A stretch of 64,000 nt of DNA from Selaginella tamariscina (GCA_003024785.1 PUQB01000299.1:149597-213596); one strand, 5' to 3'; positions 11,085 through 22,686 are shown, counted from the stretch's first letter. Notes: generated by a model not told the origin, from the sequence alone. Translations and numbers: made by a program.

Positions 11085-12540
11085 CGGGTTAATCTCGCCA
11101 CCCTTCAATGCCTCCTGAAAGAGTGGGCGGGATTAATCTCGCCACCTTTCTGGAGGCCTTGAACGGGAGTGCGGAATTAATCTTGCCACCCTTCTCGGTC
11201 TCAGAGAGAACTGGGCAGGATTTATTTCTCACACCCCTTCAGTGACTCCAGAAAGGAGGCGGGATTAATCTCGCCCACCATGTAAGGGATGGTTAAATGA
11301 ATCTCGCCACCCTTCCCAGTCCCCTCCATTGGTATGTTGTAAACCTTCTACGTCTCAGACAGAAACGTTTGGGATGGTCCAACTCACCAATGGAGGAAAA
11401 AGGGAAGGGTGGGGAGATTCATTTCTCCAACAGGCATTGAAGACTCGGCGGGATTAATCCCGCCGCCCAGGGCCTTCACTCGATCCTATGAGGCGGGATT
11501 AATCCCGCCGGACGCCAATTCCTTGCGCGGAATCGGGCGGGATTAATCCCGCCGCCTAGGCCCTTCAGGCAGGCCAATGGCGGCGGGATAAATCCCGCCC
11601 GATTCTGCGCAGGGCATGCGTACGCGGCGGGATTAATCCCGCCCACCATGTAAGGATGGTGAAATTAATCCCACCACCCTTCTCGGTTCCCTCCATTGGT
11701 ATTTTGTAAACCTTCTCCGTCTCAGACAGAGTTAGGCGTGATTGATTCAACATACCAATGGGGTAATGAAGGTTCGGAGATTAATCTCGCCACCGGGTAA
11801 TGAAGGTTCGGAGGCTAATCCCGCCGCCCTCTCGTAAATCATGCGCTCACACATATATATTGGCTGCGGCATTTTTGAAACAGGGATGGGTGGGGGCGGA
11901 TTAATCCCGCCGCCCAGGGAATTCACGCAGGACATGAACGGCGGGATTAATCCCGCCGCCCTCCGCGAAGGGCATGAGCGTGGGGCCGGATTAATCCCGG
12001 CGTTCATGTCCTGCGTGAATTCCCTGGGCGGTGGGATTATCCCGCCGCTGTACGACAAACCGAAGAGCGGCGGGATTAATCATCGCCGCCCATGGCCTGC
12101 GTGAGGGGCCTCGGCGGCGGGAATTAATCCCGCCGCCCATTCCCTGTAAATGCCCTGTGCGGAATCCGGCGGGATTAATCCCGCCCATTAGAACCTTCAC
12201 ACAGGCCATTGCCGGCGAGATAAATCCCGCCGCATTCCGCGCAGGGCATGGATGAGTGGCGGGATTAATCCCGCCGCCGAGGCCCCTCACGCAGGCCATG
12301 GGCGGCCGGGATTAATCCCGCCGCTCTTCGGTTTGTCGTACAGCGGCGGGATTAATCCCGCCGCCCATAGCCCTGTGTGAAGGGCCTCAGCGGCGGGATT
12401 AATCCCGCCGCTCACCCATGCCTGAAGGGCCTCGGCGGCGGGATTAATCCCGCCGCCATGGCCCCAACTATATAGCGGCGGGATTAATCCCGCCGCCGAG
12501 GCTATAAACCTATAGCGGCGGGATTAATCCCGCCGCTCGA
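11085..12540. repeat. Palindrome array A: about 20 units of GGCGGGATTAATCCCGCC
   Basis: The 18-mer is its own reverse complement. Units recur every 35-60 bp, degenerate from 11,085 to about 11,830 and near-perfect from about 11,900 to 12,535. The spacers are themselves inverse copies of one another: CTGTACGACAAACCGAAGAG at 12,042-12,063 against CTCTTCGGTTTGTCGTACAG near 12,324-12,343, and GAATTCACGCAGGACATGAA near 11,919 against its complement near 12,003. The whole can fold at several scales. Open frames across it (GGINPA and AGLIPP repeats) are by-products of the repeat. Confidence 0.95.
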
Positions 12541-13188
12541 GGGGCTTAGCGAATAAAAACACACACATATATATATGTGTGTGTGTATATATATGTATGT
12601 ATGTATGTATGTATAGGAGTGTACGTGTGTGTGCAAGAGATAGATAAATAAATAAACTTATACAGTACTGGTACACCTAATATATGTGTGTACATAGGTA
12701 TATATATGTGTGTATATGTATATCGTGTGTATGCGTGTGAGCGAAACAAATAAAATCATACAGATAAACAAACACACACACACACATATATATATACACA
12801 GGAGTGTGCGTGTGTGTGCGAAAGATAAAACTAATAAATAAATAAAATTATACAGATAAACACACACATATATATGTGTGTATATAGATATATAATCTAT
12901 AGAGAAAGAGAGAGAGTCTGTGAATATATAAGCATATATATAAACTAGTGTTGTATGTATGTATATATGTATATAGGTATTATATATGTGTATATGTATA
13001 TTGTGTGTATGCGTGTGTGAGCGAAACAAATAAAATCATACAGATAAACAAACACACACACACACATATATGTATGTGTGTATATAGATATATAAATATG
13101 AATATATAAGCATATATAAACTAGTTGTATATATTTGTTATATGCATTGATATATTATATATATATATATATATATTTGTGTTTATGT

Positions 13189-13234
<46 letters not shown>

Positions 13235-13309
13235 GCAGTGCGCGTGTGTGTGGGAGAGATAGATCAATAAAAAAAAATTTACAGATACTGGTACACATAA
13301 TATATATAT

Positions 13310-13357
<48 letters not shown>

Positions 13358-13640
13358 GCAAGATCAATAAAAAAAATTTACAGATACTGGTACACATAAT
13401 ATATGTATGTATATATGTATATAGGTATATATATATATATGTGTATATGTATATCGTGTGTATGCGTGTGTGAGCGAAACAAATAAAATCATACAGATAA
13501 ACAAACACAACCCACACACACATATACATACACAGGAGTGTGCGTGTGTGTGCGAGAGATAAAACTAATAAATAAAATTATACGCACACTCCTATACATA
13601 TATACATACATACACACACACACACACACAGATCTCACCT
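12541..13640. repeat. Microsatellite block with higher-order tandem units
   Basis: (TA)n, (GT)n and (GTAT)n runs. A longer unit containing GCGAAACAAATAAAATCATA then CAGATAAACAAACACACA recurs near 12,741, 13,021 and 13,475. A unit with TTTACAGATACTGGTACACA recurs near 12,656, 13,278 and 13,376. No coding content is seen. Confidence 0.9.
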
Positions 13641-14016
13641 GTGTGCACAGCCGCCGCCGATTTCACAGCCGCCGCCTCTTGAAACCCTAAGAATATACCT
13701 AAACCCTAAAGGAATTAAATATATATATCAACCCTAATAGAATATTCCTTCTGAGAATATACTTAAACCCTAAAAAGAATAAAATATAGATTCGCCCTAA
13801 ACGAATATTCTTTCATTATATTATTAGCGCGTGCGTGTGTGTGGGTGTATCACATACACCTCAAAAATATAAATCATGCAGGGATTTAACATGTGTGTGT
13901 CCATGAGAGTGTTAAAGTTTCATGTGTATCAATACATACATACACATTGCATATATTAATACACATAATATATACATACACACGTGTATACACACAGACA
14001 TACACACATATTACAT

Positions 14017-14044
14017 GGGTTTAGGGTTTAGGGTTTAGGGTTTT
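14017..14044 (+). repeat. Interstitial telomere-type repeat (TTTAGGG)n
   Basis: GGGTTTAGGGTTTAGGGTTT continuing AGGGTTTT, about four units of the plant telomere motif, inside the repeat block. Too short and internal to be a chromosome end. Confidence 0.9.
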
Positions 14045-14501
14045 GGATTTAGGATGGATCATGCATGGTGTGTATGTATGAGAGAAGAGAGAGTGTTGAA
14101 AAATTATTTTTGTACACATTGCATATATTAGTACACATATATACTTACACATATTATACACAGATATACATACATAGTATATGAGAGAAGAGAGACAGTA
14201 CATATTAATATGGATCATGCATGGTGTGTATTATACACACAGACATACATACATATTAGTACATAATATTAGAGAGACCGAGTACATATTATAGATCATG
14301 CATGGTGTGTATGTTTGAGAGAAGAGAGACAGTACATATTAACATGGATCATGCATGGTGTGTATGTATGAGAGAAGACAGAAAGTACACATATATACAT
14401 ATAGATACACATATATACATACAGTACACATATATACATGCACACGTGTATACACACAGACATACATACATATTACATGAGTAAATTCATTGTGTTACAT
14501 A

Positions 14502-14531
14502 TTAGGGTTTAGGGTTTAGGGTTTAGGGTTT
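14502..14531 (+). repeat. Second interstitial telomere-type repeat
   Basis: TTAGGGTTTAGGGTTTAGGG continuing TTTAGGGTTT, four units, 485 bp from the first island and in the same orientation. Confidence 0.9.
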
Positions 14532-14790
14532 GCTCCCAACAAGCTTAATATAAATATTACACATGTAAATTCAATGTGTTACATACAGTCACACAGATTG
14601 AGTACATATATCATACATGCGTTGAACATGATGTTTTCAATAAAGAAGCATATTTCTTCAGGGTTGTGCATGTGTGTGCATATGTGTTTTTGTAAGTTCT
14701 TGTAATGCGTGTGTAAATTTATGATTGTGTTTATATATGTGTGCAAAACAAACATCGAATAATTAAGAAAATAAAATTAATAAACACACT

Positions 14791-15480
14791 AGGAACATAT
14801 TTTAAATTATACATAATAATATATGATTTTATCTAATATATAGCCATATATAGTTTTAATAATATATATTAATTTAATATTGATAAAAAGGTTTAACATT
14901 GAAATATTCTTGAAATAATAAGAAATTAATTGAGAAAATCCCATTAATATATACAAATGTAAATTAAGTACTCAAATAATTAACTAAATTAATTATCATA
15001 ATCATGTTTAATATTGGAATATTCTTGGAATAATAAGAAAATAATAAAGAATATCCCATTAATATAAAGAAGATTAATTACTCAAGTAATTAAGGAAATG
15101 ATATTAATATATTATTATTAAAACTATATATGACTATATATTAGATAAAATGATTATTATGTATAATTTAAAATATGTTCATAGTGTGTATTAATTTAAT
15201 ATTGATAATAAGGTTTAACACATGAATATTCTTGAAATAATAACAAATTAATTGAGAAAATCCCATTAATATATACAAATGTAGAATAATTACTGCAATA
15301 ATTAAGAACAAGACTAATTTAATTATGATAATCAGGTTTAATATTAGAATATTCTTCAAATATTAATAAAATATTAAAGAATATCCCATTGATACTAGGA
15401 AATGAAAACTAAATACTCGAGTAATTAAGAAAATAATAATAATAAACAGACTATGAATATATTTTAAATGATACATAATA
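14791..15480. repeat. AT-rich repeats: 80-bp inverted arms and a roughly 120-bp tandem unit
   Basis: Arm 14,791-14,870 (ACATATTTTAAATTATACAT...) is the inverse complement of about 15,105-15,183. Between and beyond them, a unit with TATTCTTGAAATAATAAGAA and ATCCCATTAATATA recurs near 14,905, 15,025, 15,220 and 15,350. No gene is seen. Confidence 0.8.
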
Positions 15481-15762
15481 ATATATCAATTTATTTATTG
15501 TATAAGTATATATTTATATATATATATATAATATAAATATACTTGAATACTAAGAATGTAGAATATAGTCTAAAATTTCGTAATATTAAACAGCTTGAAT
15601 CACTTGAATAACATTAAATGCAATTTTAAAATACTCATTGGAACTGGAGAGTATATATGTCAGAGTGTCGGATATTTGTGTCAACTCATCTTAAATTTTA
15701 TTTTCTGTTTTTTTAAAAAATTTGAATTTCTGACATATGTATTGTCGGTCTGACATGTAAAT

Positions 15763-15949
15763 TTGAAAATGCATTTAATTTCCCACTCAAATTCAGATCT
15801 GGTTCTTTCTCCGGCAAGGGTTTCTTCATTTCTGTATTTTTCACTCTTTAGATCTTCTTTTTTCTTCATAGTGATCATCTCAGGAGCGAGATTAAATTGG
15901 GTGCTATTCTTTATAGGAAAGCACGGCGCCTTCAGTGCTGTTTACAAGT
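15763..15949 (+). other. Possible 5' leader exon of the DUF7869 gene
   Basis: The AT-rich region switches here to balanced, codon-like sequence with a CT-rich lead and ends at a strong splice donor (ACAA|GTAAGT near 15,949). The next good acceptor is ATGTGCAG at 17,121-17,128, just before the DUF7869 reading frame. If used, the intron would enclose palindrome array B. The frames do not join cleanly, so this would be untranslated. It rests on splice-site strength only. Confidence 0.25.
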
Positions 15950-16112
15950 AAGTATTATAAACAAATTTAAAAATACTTATTAAGATTCACTCTCTTACAT
16001 TCTCTCTTAAAATTACAATTTAGGGGTTTAGAAATGCATTAGGATTATAATATATTCCGTTAGGGATTTATCACGTTTAAATATCCTTTTAACTTAATAT
16101 TCTAGGTTAACC

Positions 16113-16983
16113 GGGGCGGCGGGATTAATCCGGCCATTTCTTTTTCGCCTCTTTGAAGAAGTGGCGGGATTAATCCCGCCACCATCTCCCGGGCAATGCT
16201 TCTCCGCCACTGAAAAAGAGTGGCGGGATTAATCCCGTCGATAACCTTCTCAACTGATGAAGAGTTACCAGAATTTATTAGAAAGAGTTGTCGGCGGGAT
16301 TAATCCCGCCAACCATTTTAGGAGGCAGGGAAGGGGTGGCGGGATTAATCTCGCCACCACTTCCCTGTTTTAAAGATTTGGGGACAGGATTTATCCCGAG
16401 ATCTCTTTGAAATCATAGTTTTGGAGAGAGTTATGTGCGGGTTTAATCCCGCCACCCATTCCCCGTCGTAAGAATTGTGGGCGGGATTAATCCCGCCTTG
16501 GACTCCCTCCGACAAGGAAGAGCCGGCGGGATTAATCCCGCCGCCTCTTCCTCCGACGAGGAAGGGAGTCCGGCGGGATTAATCCCGCCGACTCTCTCCG
16601 GCGAGGATGAGTCGGCGGGATTAATCCCGCCGGACTCCCTTCCTCGTCGGAGAGAGTCGGCGGGATTAATCCCGCCGGACTCCCCCGAGGAGGAAGAGGC
16701 GGCGGGATTAATCCCGCCGGCTCTTCCTTGTCGGAGGGAGTCCAAGGCGGGATTAATCCCGCCGACTCTCCGAAGGGGTTGAGTCGGCGGCGGGATTAAT
16801 CCCGCCGGACTCCCCCGAAGGAAGAGGCGGCGGGATTAATCCCGCCGGCTCTTCCTTGTCGGAGGGAGTCCAAGGCGGGATTAATCCCGCCGACTCTCTC
16901 CGAAGGGGTTGAGTCGGCGGCGGGATTAATCCCGCCGACCGTTCCTCGTCGGAGGGATTCGTGGGCGGGATTAATCCCGCCCA
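16113..16983. repeat. Palindrome array B: about 18 units of GGCGGGATTAATCCCGCC
   Basis: Same 18-mer as array A; units from about 16,470 on are nearly all perfect. Spacing in that part is about 40-47 bp. Spacers alternate as inverse copies (GGACTCCCTTCCTCGTCGGA against TCCGACGAGGAAGGGAGTCC; GACTCTCTCCG against CGGAGAGAGTC). Spacer sequences differ from those in array A, so the palindrome is conserved and the spacers are not. The array ends 150 bp before the DUF7869 reading frame. Confidence 0.95.
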
Positions 16984-17134
16984 TCAGTTGTATTAATCAA
17001 ACATGAGATATTATCTCTAAACATAATTATGTATTATTGCATATGCATATTATTAAGTAACCGTAATTCAGATTTCTTAAAATATTGCATAAACAGATAT
17101 CATAAATAATACAATTATTTATGTGCAGGACAAT

Positions 17135-20100
17135 ATGTTTAATACTGGAGATAAAGTATGTCTTCTTCGGAACAACGAGATAGTTGGCACTGGAACTGTG
17201 GAAGTTCGAGATAATAATGCATCATGTCACAATATTTCCCAAGGATCTTGTGTGTACGTATGGGTGAACACCATTTACAAGCATGTTGAGGTTCTGGGAA
17301 TGGAATTTGAGGAGGGTTCTCCTGTATTGTGGAATTTGGATGAAGTCAAGGCTGACACAAATATGCAGAGTCACAAACAAATAGTAGCACGAGTTTACCA
17401 GATGATGGCTTGCCTGCTGTAATGGATGAGGTGATTCTCTTTCTTCGTGAGATTGAAGTCGGAAGAGGCATCATCACAGCTATAAATCCAATGGAAGCAG
17501 TGTCAGAAGAGAAACTAGGGTCCGACTTCGTGGGTGTAGTTGTGACAGAGGTTTCACCTAATGGCACATTGTATCCTGGATCCCTCGTGAGGTGGCGAAC
17601 ATCTGAATTAAGACGGCAAGATGGTTCAACATATTCTGGGTTGGATTTCAATAATAACAACCCGGAAGAACAACTCATATTTGAAGAGGTTCCTTGCATT
17701 GGTCCTATTGTAAGAAAAAGGCGATTCATGGGTTGTAGATCTTCCCCTGCAAGTTTCAGCAAGAGGGTAAAGATGGATCCTACATCTTCCGAAAGTGTTA
17801 CGAGCATTTCCACGATTGACTGTTGCAAGAAGAAGTGTTGTCAGATGGCAGACCGGAATGAAATTACCCAATGTAGACATGTCTTTCGTATGCTCACCCA
17901 AAAGCAAAGGCATGAGTTTGTATATGCTGCACTAACTGGGTGTATTGATGGAATGGCCTCGGACACAGGTTATCAGAGTACATCCATGGTATTTAATAAG
18001 GTGGCCATCTGCTTCAAAGCTTGGTACAGTATATACGGGATCCCAAAGACCACGTTCTACCGTCGGAGGGATGAGTGGCTAGATGGAGCGCGAACCTCAG
18101 TTCATGGGAACACTGGCTTGGTCAAAACCCGCTCTCACATCATGGCAGCCATAGAGATACTCAAGGCTTTTGTGGAAGCAAATGCAGACAGGATGCCTCA
18201 CAAATGCCGAACCACAAATGCAGGGGTCAGGGAAAATCTCAAGGTTTTACCTTCAATCTACACTCAATTGAAACTGTGTGAACATGTGAACAAGTGCCTC
18301 AGTTTGATGGGGCTCCAAGCAATCTGCACTGGTACCTTCAACAACATATGGAATACTCATTTTAAGGATGTGGAGATTGCAAAACACTCTAGCTTTTCTA
18401 AGTGTGACACTTGTACATCATTGAAGGCTGCAGAGGCTTGTGCAAAAACCTTGGTGGAGATCACTACCATTCAAAGGAAGATGGAGGCCCACATGATTGC
18501 ACAACAAACTTGTCGGTCTCAGTACTATGCACACCGCATGCTTTCTGTGTCACGCCCATCAGAGTACCTGTGCTTGATCCATGACAAGATGGATCATTCA
18601 AAGACCAGCATTCCAAAGCTCTTTGCAACACCAAAGTGCCTTGGAAATGTCATGAAACTTCCGATTTCTTTAACAGGTGTGCTAACACATGGACACGGTT
18701 GTGAGTCATATGGACACTTTTCACTTCCACATTGGTCTAGCGACTCCAATTTCACTATTGGGTCGTTAGCCATGTGTTTCAGAAACCTTGAAGCCCACTC
18801 ACAGACAAGTCCTATCAGTGATCTCAAAGTGAAGAAACAACACCTTCAACCTTTACATAATGCTCTCATGAACACGTCTGCACTTGAGGCTACTTGGGAA
18901 TATGAGAGGCATTGTCAGCAACCTGCACAAAAAACAGATGGCCCTGTTGAGAGTTCAGGTTCAGTGGAGGGATCTAGCTCAAATAGTGTACATGTGTCCT
19001 CAACATCAAATAAGCTTCCTCGTCATTTGCTTTTACAGATGGATAATTGTGCAGGCGAGAACAAAAATAGGTAAATCATTTTACTTAAGGGTTTCTCAAG
19101 CTCATACTTACTTTTATTTTCTAGATATGTGCTAGCATACTTGTCAATGCTTGTTGCCAAAGGTGTGTTTGAAACAATCACGCTCAGTTTCCTTATGGTT
19201 GGTCACACTCATGAAGATATTGATGCGTTCTTCAGCAAGGTCTCCAACTCTACAAAAAGGACAAGTGCACTTACCTTACCGCATATGATGAATCTTTTTG
19301 AAAATTGCATCTCCAAAAAAAGTTGTGCTTTGCTTGTGACTGAGGTGCCAGACTTCAAAAAATTTCTCAAGGAGTATATAAAAGAAGGGAGTGATTCTTT
19401 AGTTGGTCACCTTGTGCCGCTACAATTCTTTTTCTCCATACGAGATGGTATACCTATTATGCAGTACAAGTTACGGCCATCAGAGCAGGAGTGGTTACCG
19501 AAAGAGGGCTTAATGCTCTTCAAAAGTGGAGAGGATGGAAAGCCACTTCTCCCAGAAGGACAACCAGACCCTATTCCATTGAGTGCCCAGCTCAAGGAAC
19601 AAGAGGTTATTATTGATGGCATCAAAAAATATGTGGCATGGGTTCAAAAATCGATGCCAAAGAATTCTGATAAGGCAACTGGTTACTCAGAACTATATAA
19701 GCATGTGGTCAACTATTGGGAGACTGTTGTTCGAGAGTTGGAAGGGCCTACTGTCACAAGTACAGAATTGCAACACCCTTTCTGGCCTAAAACAAGGTGG
19801 CGAGAGGAGATTGAAATGACATCACTGAGCACAGACGACATAGAAGCCAGTAGTGATGTGGAAGTGCAAACCCCACACTTTGTTGGACAAAGGAACCAAA
19901 AACCTAAAGCATACTTTGATTGCTGCAAGGATCTTCAAAAACTAATGATGGTTCTCATTACTCCAGATGCGTCATATAATCAGCCTATTTGGATGGGTCA
20001 AATTATCGACACACCTGAAGTAATCACAAAAAATAGTATTGTTAAGGTTGCATGGTTCAAACCACAAAAAAGGCGACACGAGAAGGAGAGCGAAAGATAT

Positions 20101-20253
20101 AATGGATGCCTAGAGAAAACATGGTCTCCCAATCAAAAAGACCCAGCATGTTTTATAAATGTTAAATCCATTCGATATGGGTGGATGTCAAGAAGCGTTG
20201 ATAAAGTCACGATTAACAAAACTGCAAGGGAATGTATGTTTTCTGAAGCTTAA
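17135..20253 (+). CDS. DUF7869-family protein, candidate DDE-type transposase of element 1
   Basis: Two exons joined by a 54-bp intron at 19,071-19,124 that splices NKN-R/YVLAYL in frame; about 1,025 residues. The N-terminal part (residues 1-200) has two beta-rich modules (GDKVCLLRNNEIVGTGTVEV; LGSDFVGVVVTEV) like promoter-distal domains of plant transposases. The middle has Cys pairs (CDTCTSL; CCKKKCC). The core has LIHDKMDHSKTSIPKL (about 18,575-18,620), LLLQMDNCAGENKNR (about 19,030-19,070) and LMVGHTHEDIDAFF (about 19,190-19,235). These spaced acidic residues suggest an RNase H/DDE fold, an inference. A one-base frameshift near 17,400 (VYQ / DDGLPAVMDEV) interrupts an otherwise long open frame. 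The start chosen is the Met 7 bases after the acceptor at 17,128. Array B is upstream, and the right TIR lies 480 bp past the stop. Confidence 0.75.
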
Positions 20254-20734
20254 AGCAATTACAAAATTATAAAATATCATATATTTAATATTCATAATTA
20301 TTATAAACTCTTTAATAATAGTACCAAATTGTATACTTAACTATATAAATTTAAAAAATGATATGGAAGATTGACTATATTATTATAGGATTTTATATAT
20401 ATATTATTACTACTACAAATTTTTAATTAATAATGTTATATTTAAATATTAATATTTTAATAACAACATCAATATTTATATAATGTACCTCTTATGCTCT
20501 TCCTTAATTGTTATATTAGGCAATATATTATATAATTTAATACATTCTACTTTTATAATGTTATTAATTTTTGTTCAATGAATGCTATAATTTATTAAAG
20601 GGTAGAATACAAAATAGAATATTCTAAAGAATATTCTCTTTTCAAACATATATTCTAAAGAATATTCCTTTAATATTAGAAAATGCTAATTAAATAGCTA
20701 AAATTGCTAATTATTAGGAAATGGGACTATAGCC
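20254..20734. other. AT-rich subterminal region with GAATATTC palindromes
   Basis: No gene. Paired AGAATATTCTAAAGAATATT motifs occur near 20,618-20,670. Similar GGAATATTCC and AGAATATTC motifs lie near the opposite end at 6117-6150. Subterminal repeats of this sort are where transposases of other families bind; here that is inference. Confidence 0.5.
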
Positions 20735-20764
20735 ATGCCCATTTTAGTTTACAACGTGCATGTA
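20735..20764 (+). repeat. Right terminal inverted repeat of element 1
   Basis: ATGCCCATTTTAGTTTACAA then CGTGCATGTA; the inverse complement of 5948-5975. Outside it the similarity stops. Confidence 0.6.
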
Positions 20765-20849
20765 TATATGAAGGTTAATCCTATAATTAGAATAATCTAT
20801 TATGGGTTTATAGGACTATTAAGGTATTCTTAAGGTTGAATAGGTATTT

Positions 20850-22194
20850 CCTGAGGCTGTACCTCATGAACATGAGATAACTTTGTTAACATTTCCTTGC
20901 GCAATACTGAAAGAGTCTGATCCAAATACCGGCTCCATGTTTATGCATCTGTTGAAATAGGACGAAAAGAAGGGGAACCAACATCAGAAGAAAACACAGG
21001 GGAATGACCATACAAGGAATGAAATGGGGAGACTCCAGTGGACTGGTGTACATACACATAATGAACTGAAGGAGGGGCAAGTACTGATCCCAGTCGGTCT
21101 AGCGCTTATTCACATACTTAGGTAACATACACTTGAAAGTATGATTGAGTCACTCCACTAGACCATTCATTTCTAGATGATAGGGTGTTGTGAAAGATTG
21201 TTTGATTCCCAACCTTGTAGTTAGCAAACTCAAAACTTCAGTTGTGAAATGGGGTCCTTGATCTAAAAGAATTTGCTATGGACATCCATGTCGTAACACT
21301 ACTTGATGAAATAAGAAATCTACCACATGAGTTGCCTTGGCCTCTGAAGAGCCTGGACTTCCACATACCGTGTCAAATAGTCTAACAGAACAATAACATA
21401 TGTATTCCCTGCTGTCATTGTCAGAAATGGTCCAATGAGATCATATGCAACCAGCTCAAAAGGACATGAACTTGAATAGATTGTAGATGACCACTAGGAG
21501 GAGTGGAACGAGGATTTCAAACTTGATAGAGATGTAATATTGATGAAGGTCACGTCGAAGCTAAGGCCAATAGAACCGTGAACGTAACTTGTCTAACACT
21601 TTGTGAAACCCAAGATGACCAGAGAGAGGGTCATCATGGAATGCATGAAGAAAGTGAGGTACATAGCATGATGGGATTACCAACCGAGGTGGGATACCTG
21701 TACCACTTTGTCCCACAAAGTAAAGAAGATCCTTTATCATCGTGAACTTTGAACATGGTCTCAAAAATCAATATCAACATCTGCAACCAACTCAGGAGTT
21801 TTGAGTGCATCTATTATCCGTTAACTCCATGGTTTCAAGCGTTGTGCCAACCTAATCTCGCAAAGACTAGGCAAAGGTGTAGGTTCTAAAGATGGTAAGA
21901 CACCTGCAGCAACTGGTGCCCATGACAACGCATCCACATCCGCCATGGAAGAACCTGGATGATGATGAACTGTGAATTGATAATCTTGTAATGCTAAGGC
22001 CCATCGCGCATGTCGACTATTAAATGCTTCTTCTTTAATACCGAATGTACTGCAACATGATCACATTCCACCAAGGTCGAAGAACCATGAAGATAAGCAT
22101 GAAACTTATGGAATGCCCAAACCATAGCTAAATATTCCTTATTCGTAGTTGAATAATTAAGTTCTGAACCACTGAGACTTCGACTGACATATGC
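20850..22194 (-). pseudogene. Fragment of another LTR retrotransposon: RNase H and integrase
   Basis: Minus strand, reading from 22,194 down. RNase H region with ELNYSTTNKEYLAMVWAFHK and VECDHVAVHSVL (about 22,030-22,180). Integrase zinc-binding region with FHDDPLSGHLGFHKVLDKLR then FYWP (about 21,561-21,660). Diverged integrase core toward 20,850, including DWDQYLP near 21,085. Many stops and shifts. It differs clearly from the chromovirus family here. It is cut at 22,194, where palindrome array C begins. Confidence 0.8.
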
Positions 22195-22580
22195 AGGTGG
22201 CGGGATTAATCCCACTGACCCTTTCATGCCTGGTGGGAAGGGGTGGTGGGATTAATCCTACCACCCTTTATGTCTCAAAGAATGTGGGGCAAGATTAATC
22301 CTGCCCACCACCATTCTCCATATGAGAAAAGTTGTGGGGCGGGATTAATCCTATCAATTAAGTATGAAAGGGGTGGTGGGATTAATCTCACCCACAACTC
22401 TCTGATATGGATAAGGGTGGTGGTAGGATTAAGCCCACACACTTCTCTTTGAGATGGAGAAGGGTGGCAAGATTAATCCCGTCACCCCTTCCCACCAGGC
22501 ATAAAGGGTTGACGGGATTAATCCTGCCACCCTTCTCCATCTTAAAGAGAAGTGGGCGGGATTAATCCTGCCCACACTCT
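22195..22580. repeat. Palindrome array C (decayed)
   Basis: About ten units related to GGCGGGATTAATCCCGCC with many C-to-T and G-to-A type changes (for example GGTGGGATTAATCCTACCAC, GGCGGGATTAATCCTGCCC). It occupies the same place relative to the gene block as array A. Confidence 0.85.
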
Positions 22581-22686
22581 ATGTGAATGTACATGTGTAT
22601 TAGTATATATAAGTTCTTTATCTCCTTTAATTTACTTCTATAATCTTATCATAATATTTTGAGTAAAAGCTAATAAACCATTATAA

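Larger units (their letters stand above)
13641..14640. repeat. Diverged tandem repeats around GATCATGCATGGTGTGTAT, with two telomere-type islands
   Basis: GGATCATGCATGGTGTGTAT followed by GAGAGAAGAGAGACAGTACA recurs near 14,056, 14,211, 14,294 and 14,346. Islands of about four TTTAGGG units lie at 14,017-14,044 and 14,502-14,531. Singles of AAACCCTAA occur near 13,682, 13,703 and 13,766. Confidence 0.85.
5948..20764. mobile_element. Candidate large DNA transposon (element 1) with TIRs, DUF7869 gene and cargo genes
   Basis: About 14.8 kb bounded by the same roughly 28-bp sequence in inverse orientation. Inside are a leftward gene block (10.76 to 6.24 kb), a rightward DUF7869 gene (17.1-20.25 kb), two arrays of an 18-bp palindrome, and AT-rich ends rich in GAATATTC palindromes. 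The left half recurs inverted at 22.2-36.98 kb and ends there with the same terminal sequence, which supports a mobile unit rather than chance. Weak points: no target duplication could be read with confidence, and the roughly 28-bp match is the only evidence for the right boundary. The alternative is a segmental duplication with a coincidental short repeat. Confidence 0.5.

Noticed and set aside
11747..12299. Proline- and glycine-rich open frames with repeated GGINPA and AGLIPP on both strands, here and at 16,443-16,984
   Set aside because: They are forced by translating the 18-bp palindrome, which reads the same on both strands. There is no start context, codon bias or conservation beyond the repeat.
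12546..13529. Open frames rich in Tyr, Ile, His and Thr
   Set aside because: Translation of (GT)n and (TA)n microsatellites.
14017..14531. A chromosome end
   Set aside because: Only four repeat units each, internal, with genes and repeats on both sides.
11085..16983. Regular repeat-spacer arrays resembling a CRISPR
   Set aside because: Plant nuclear context, no cas genes, spacers are inverse copies of each other rather than unique, and the repeat is a full palindrome.
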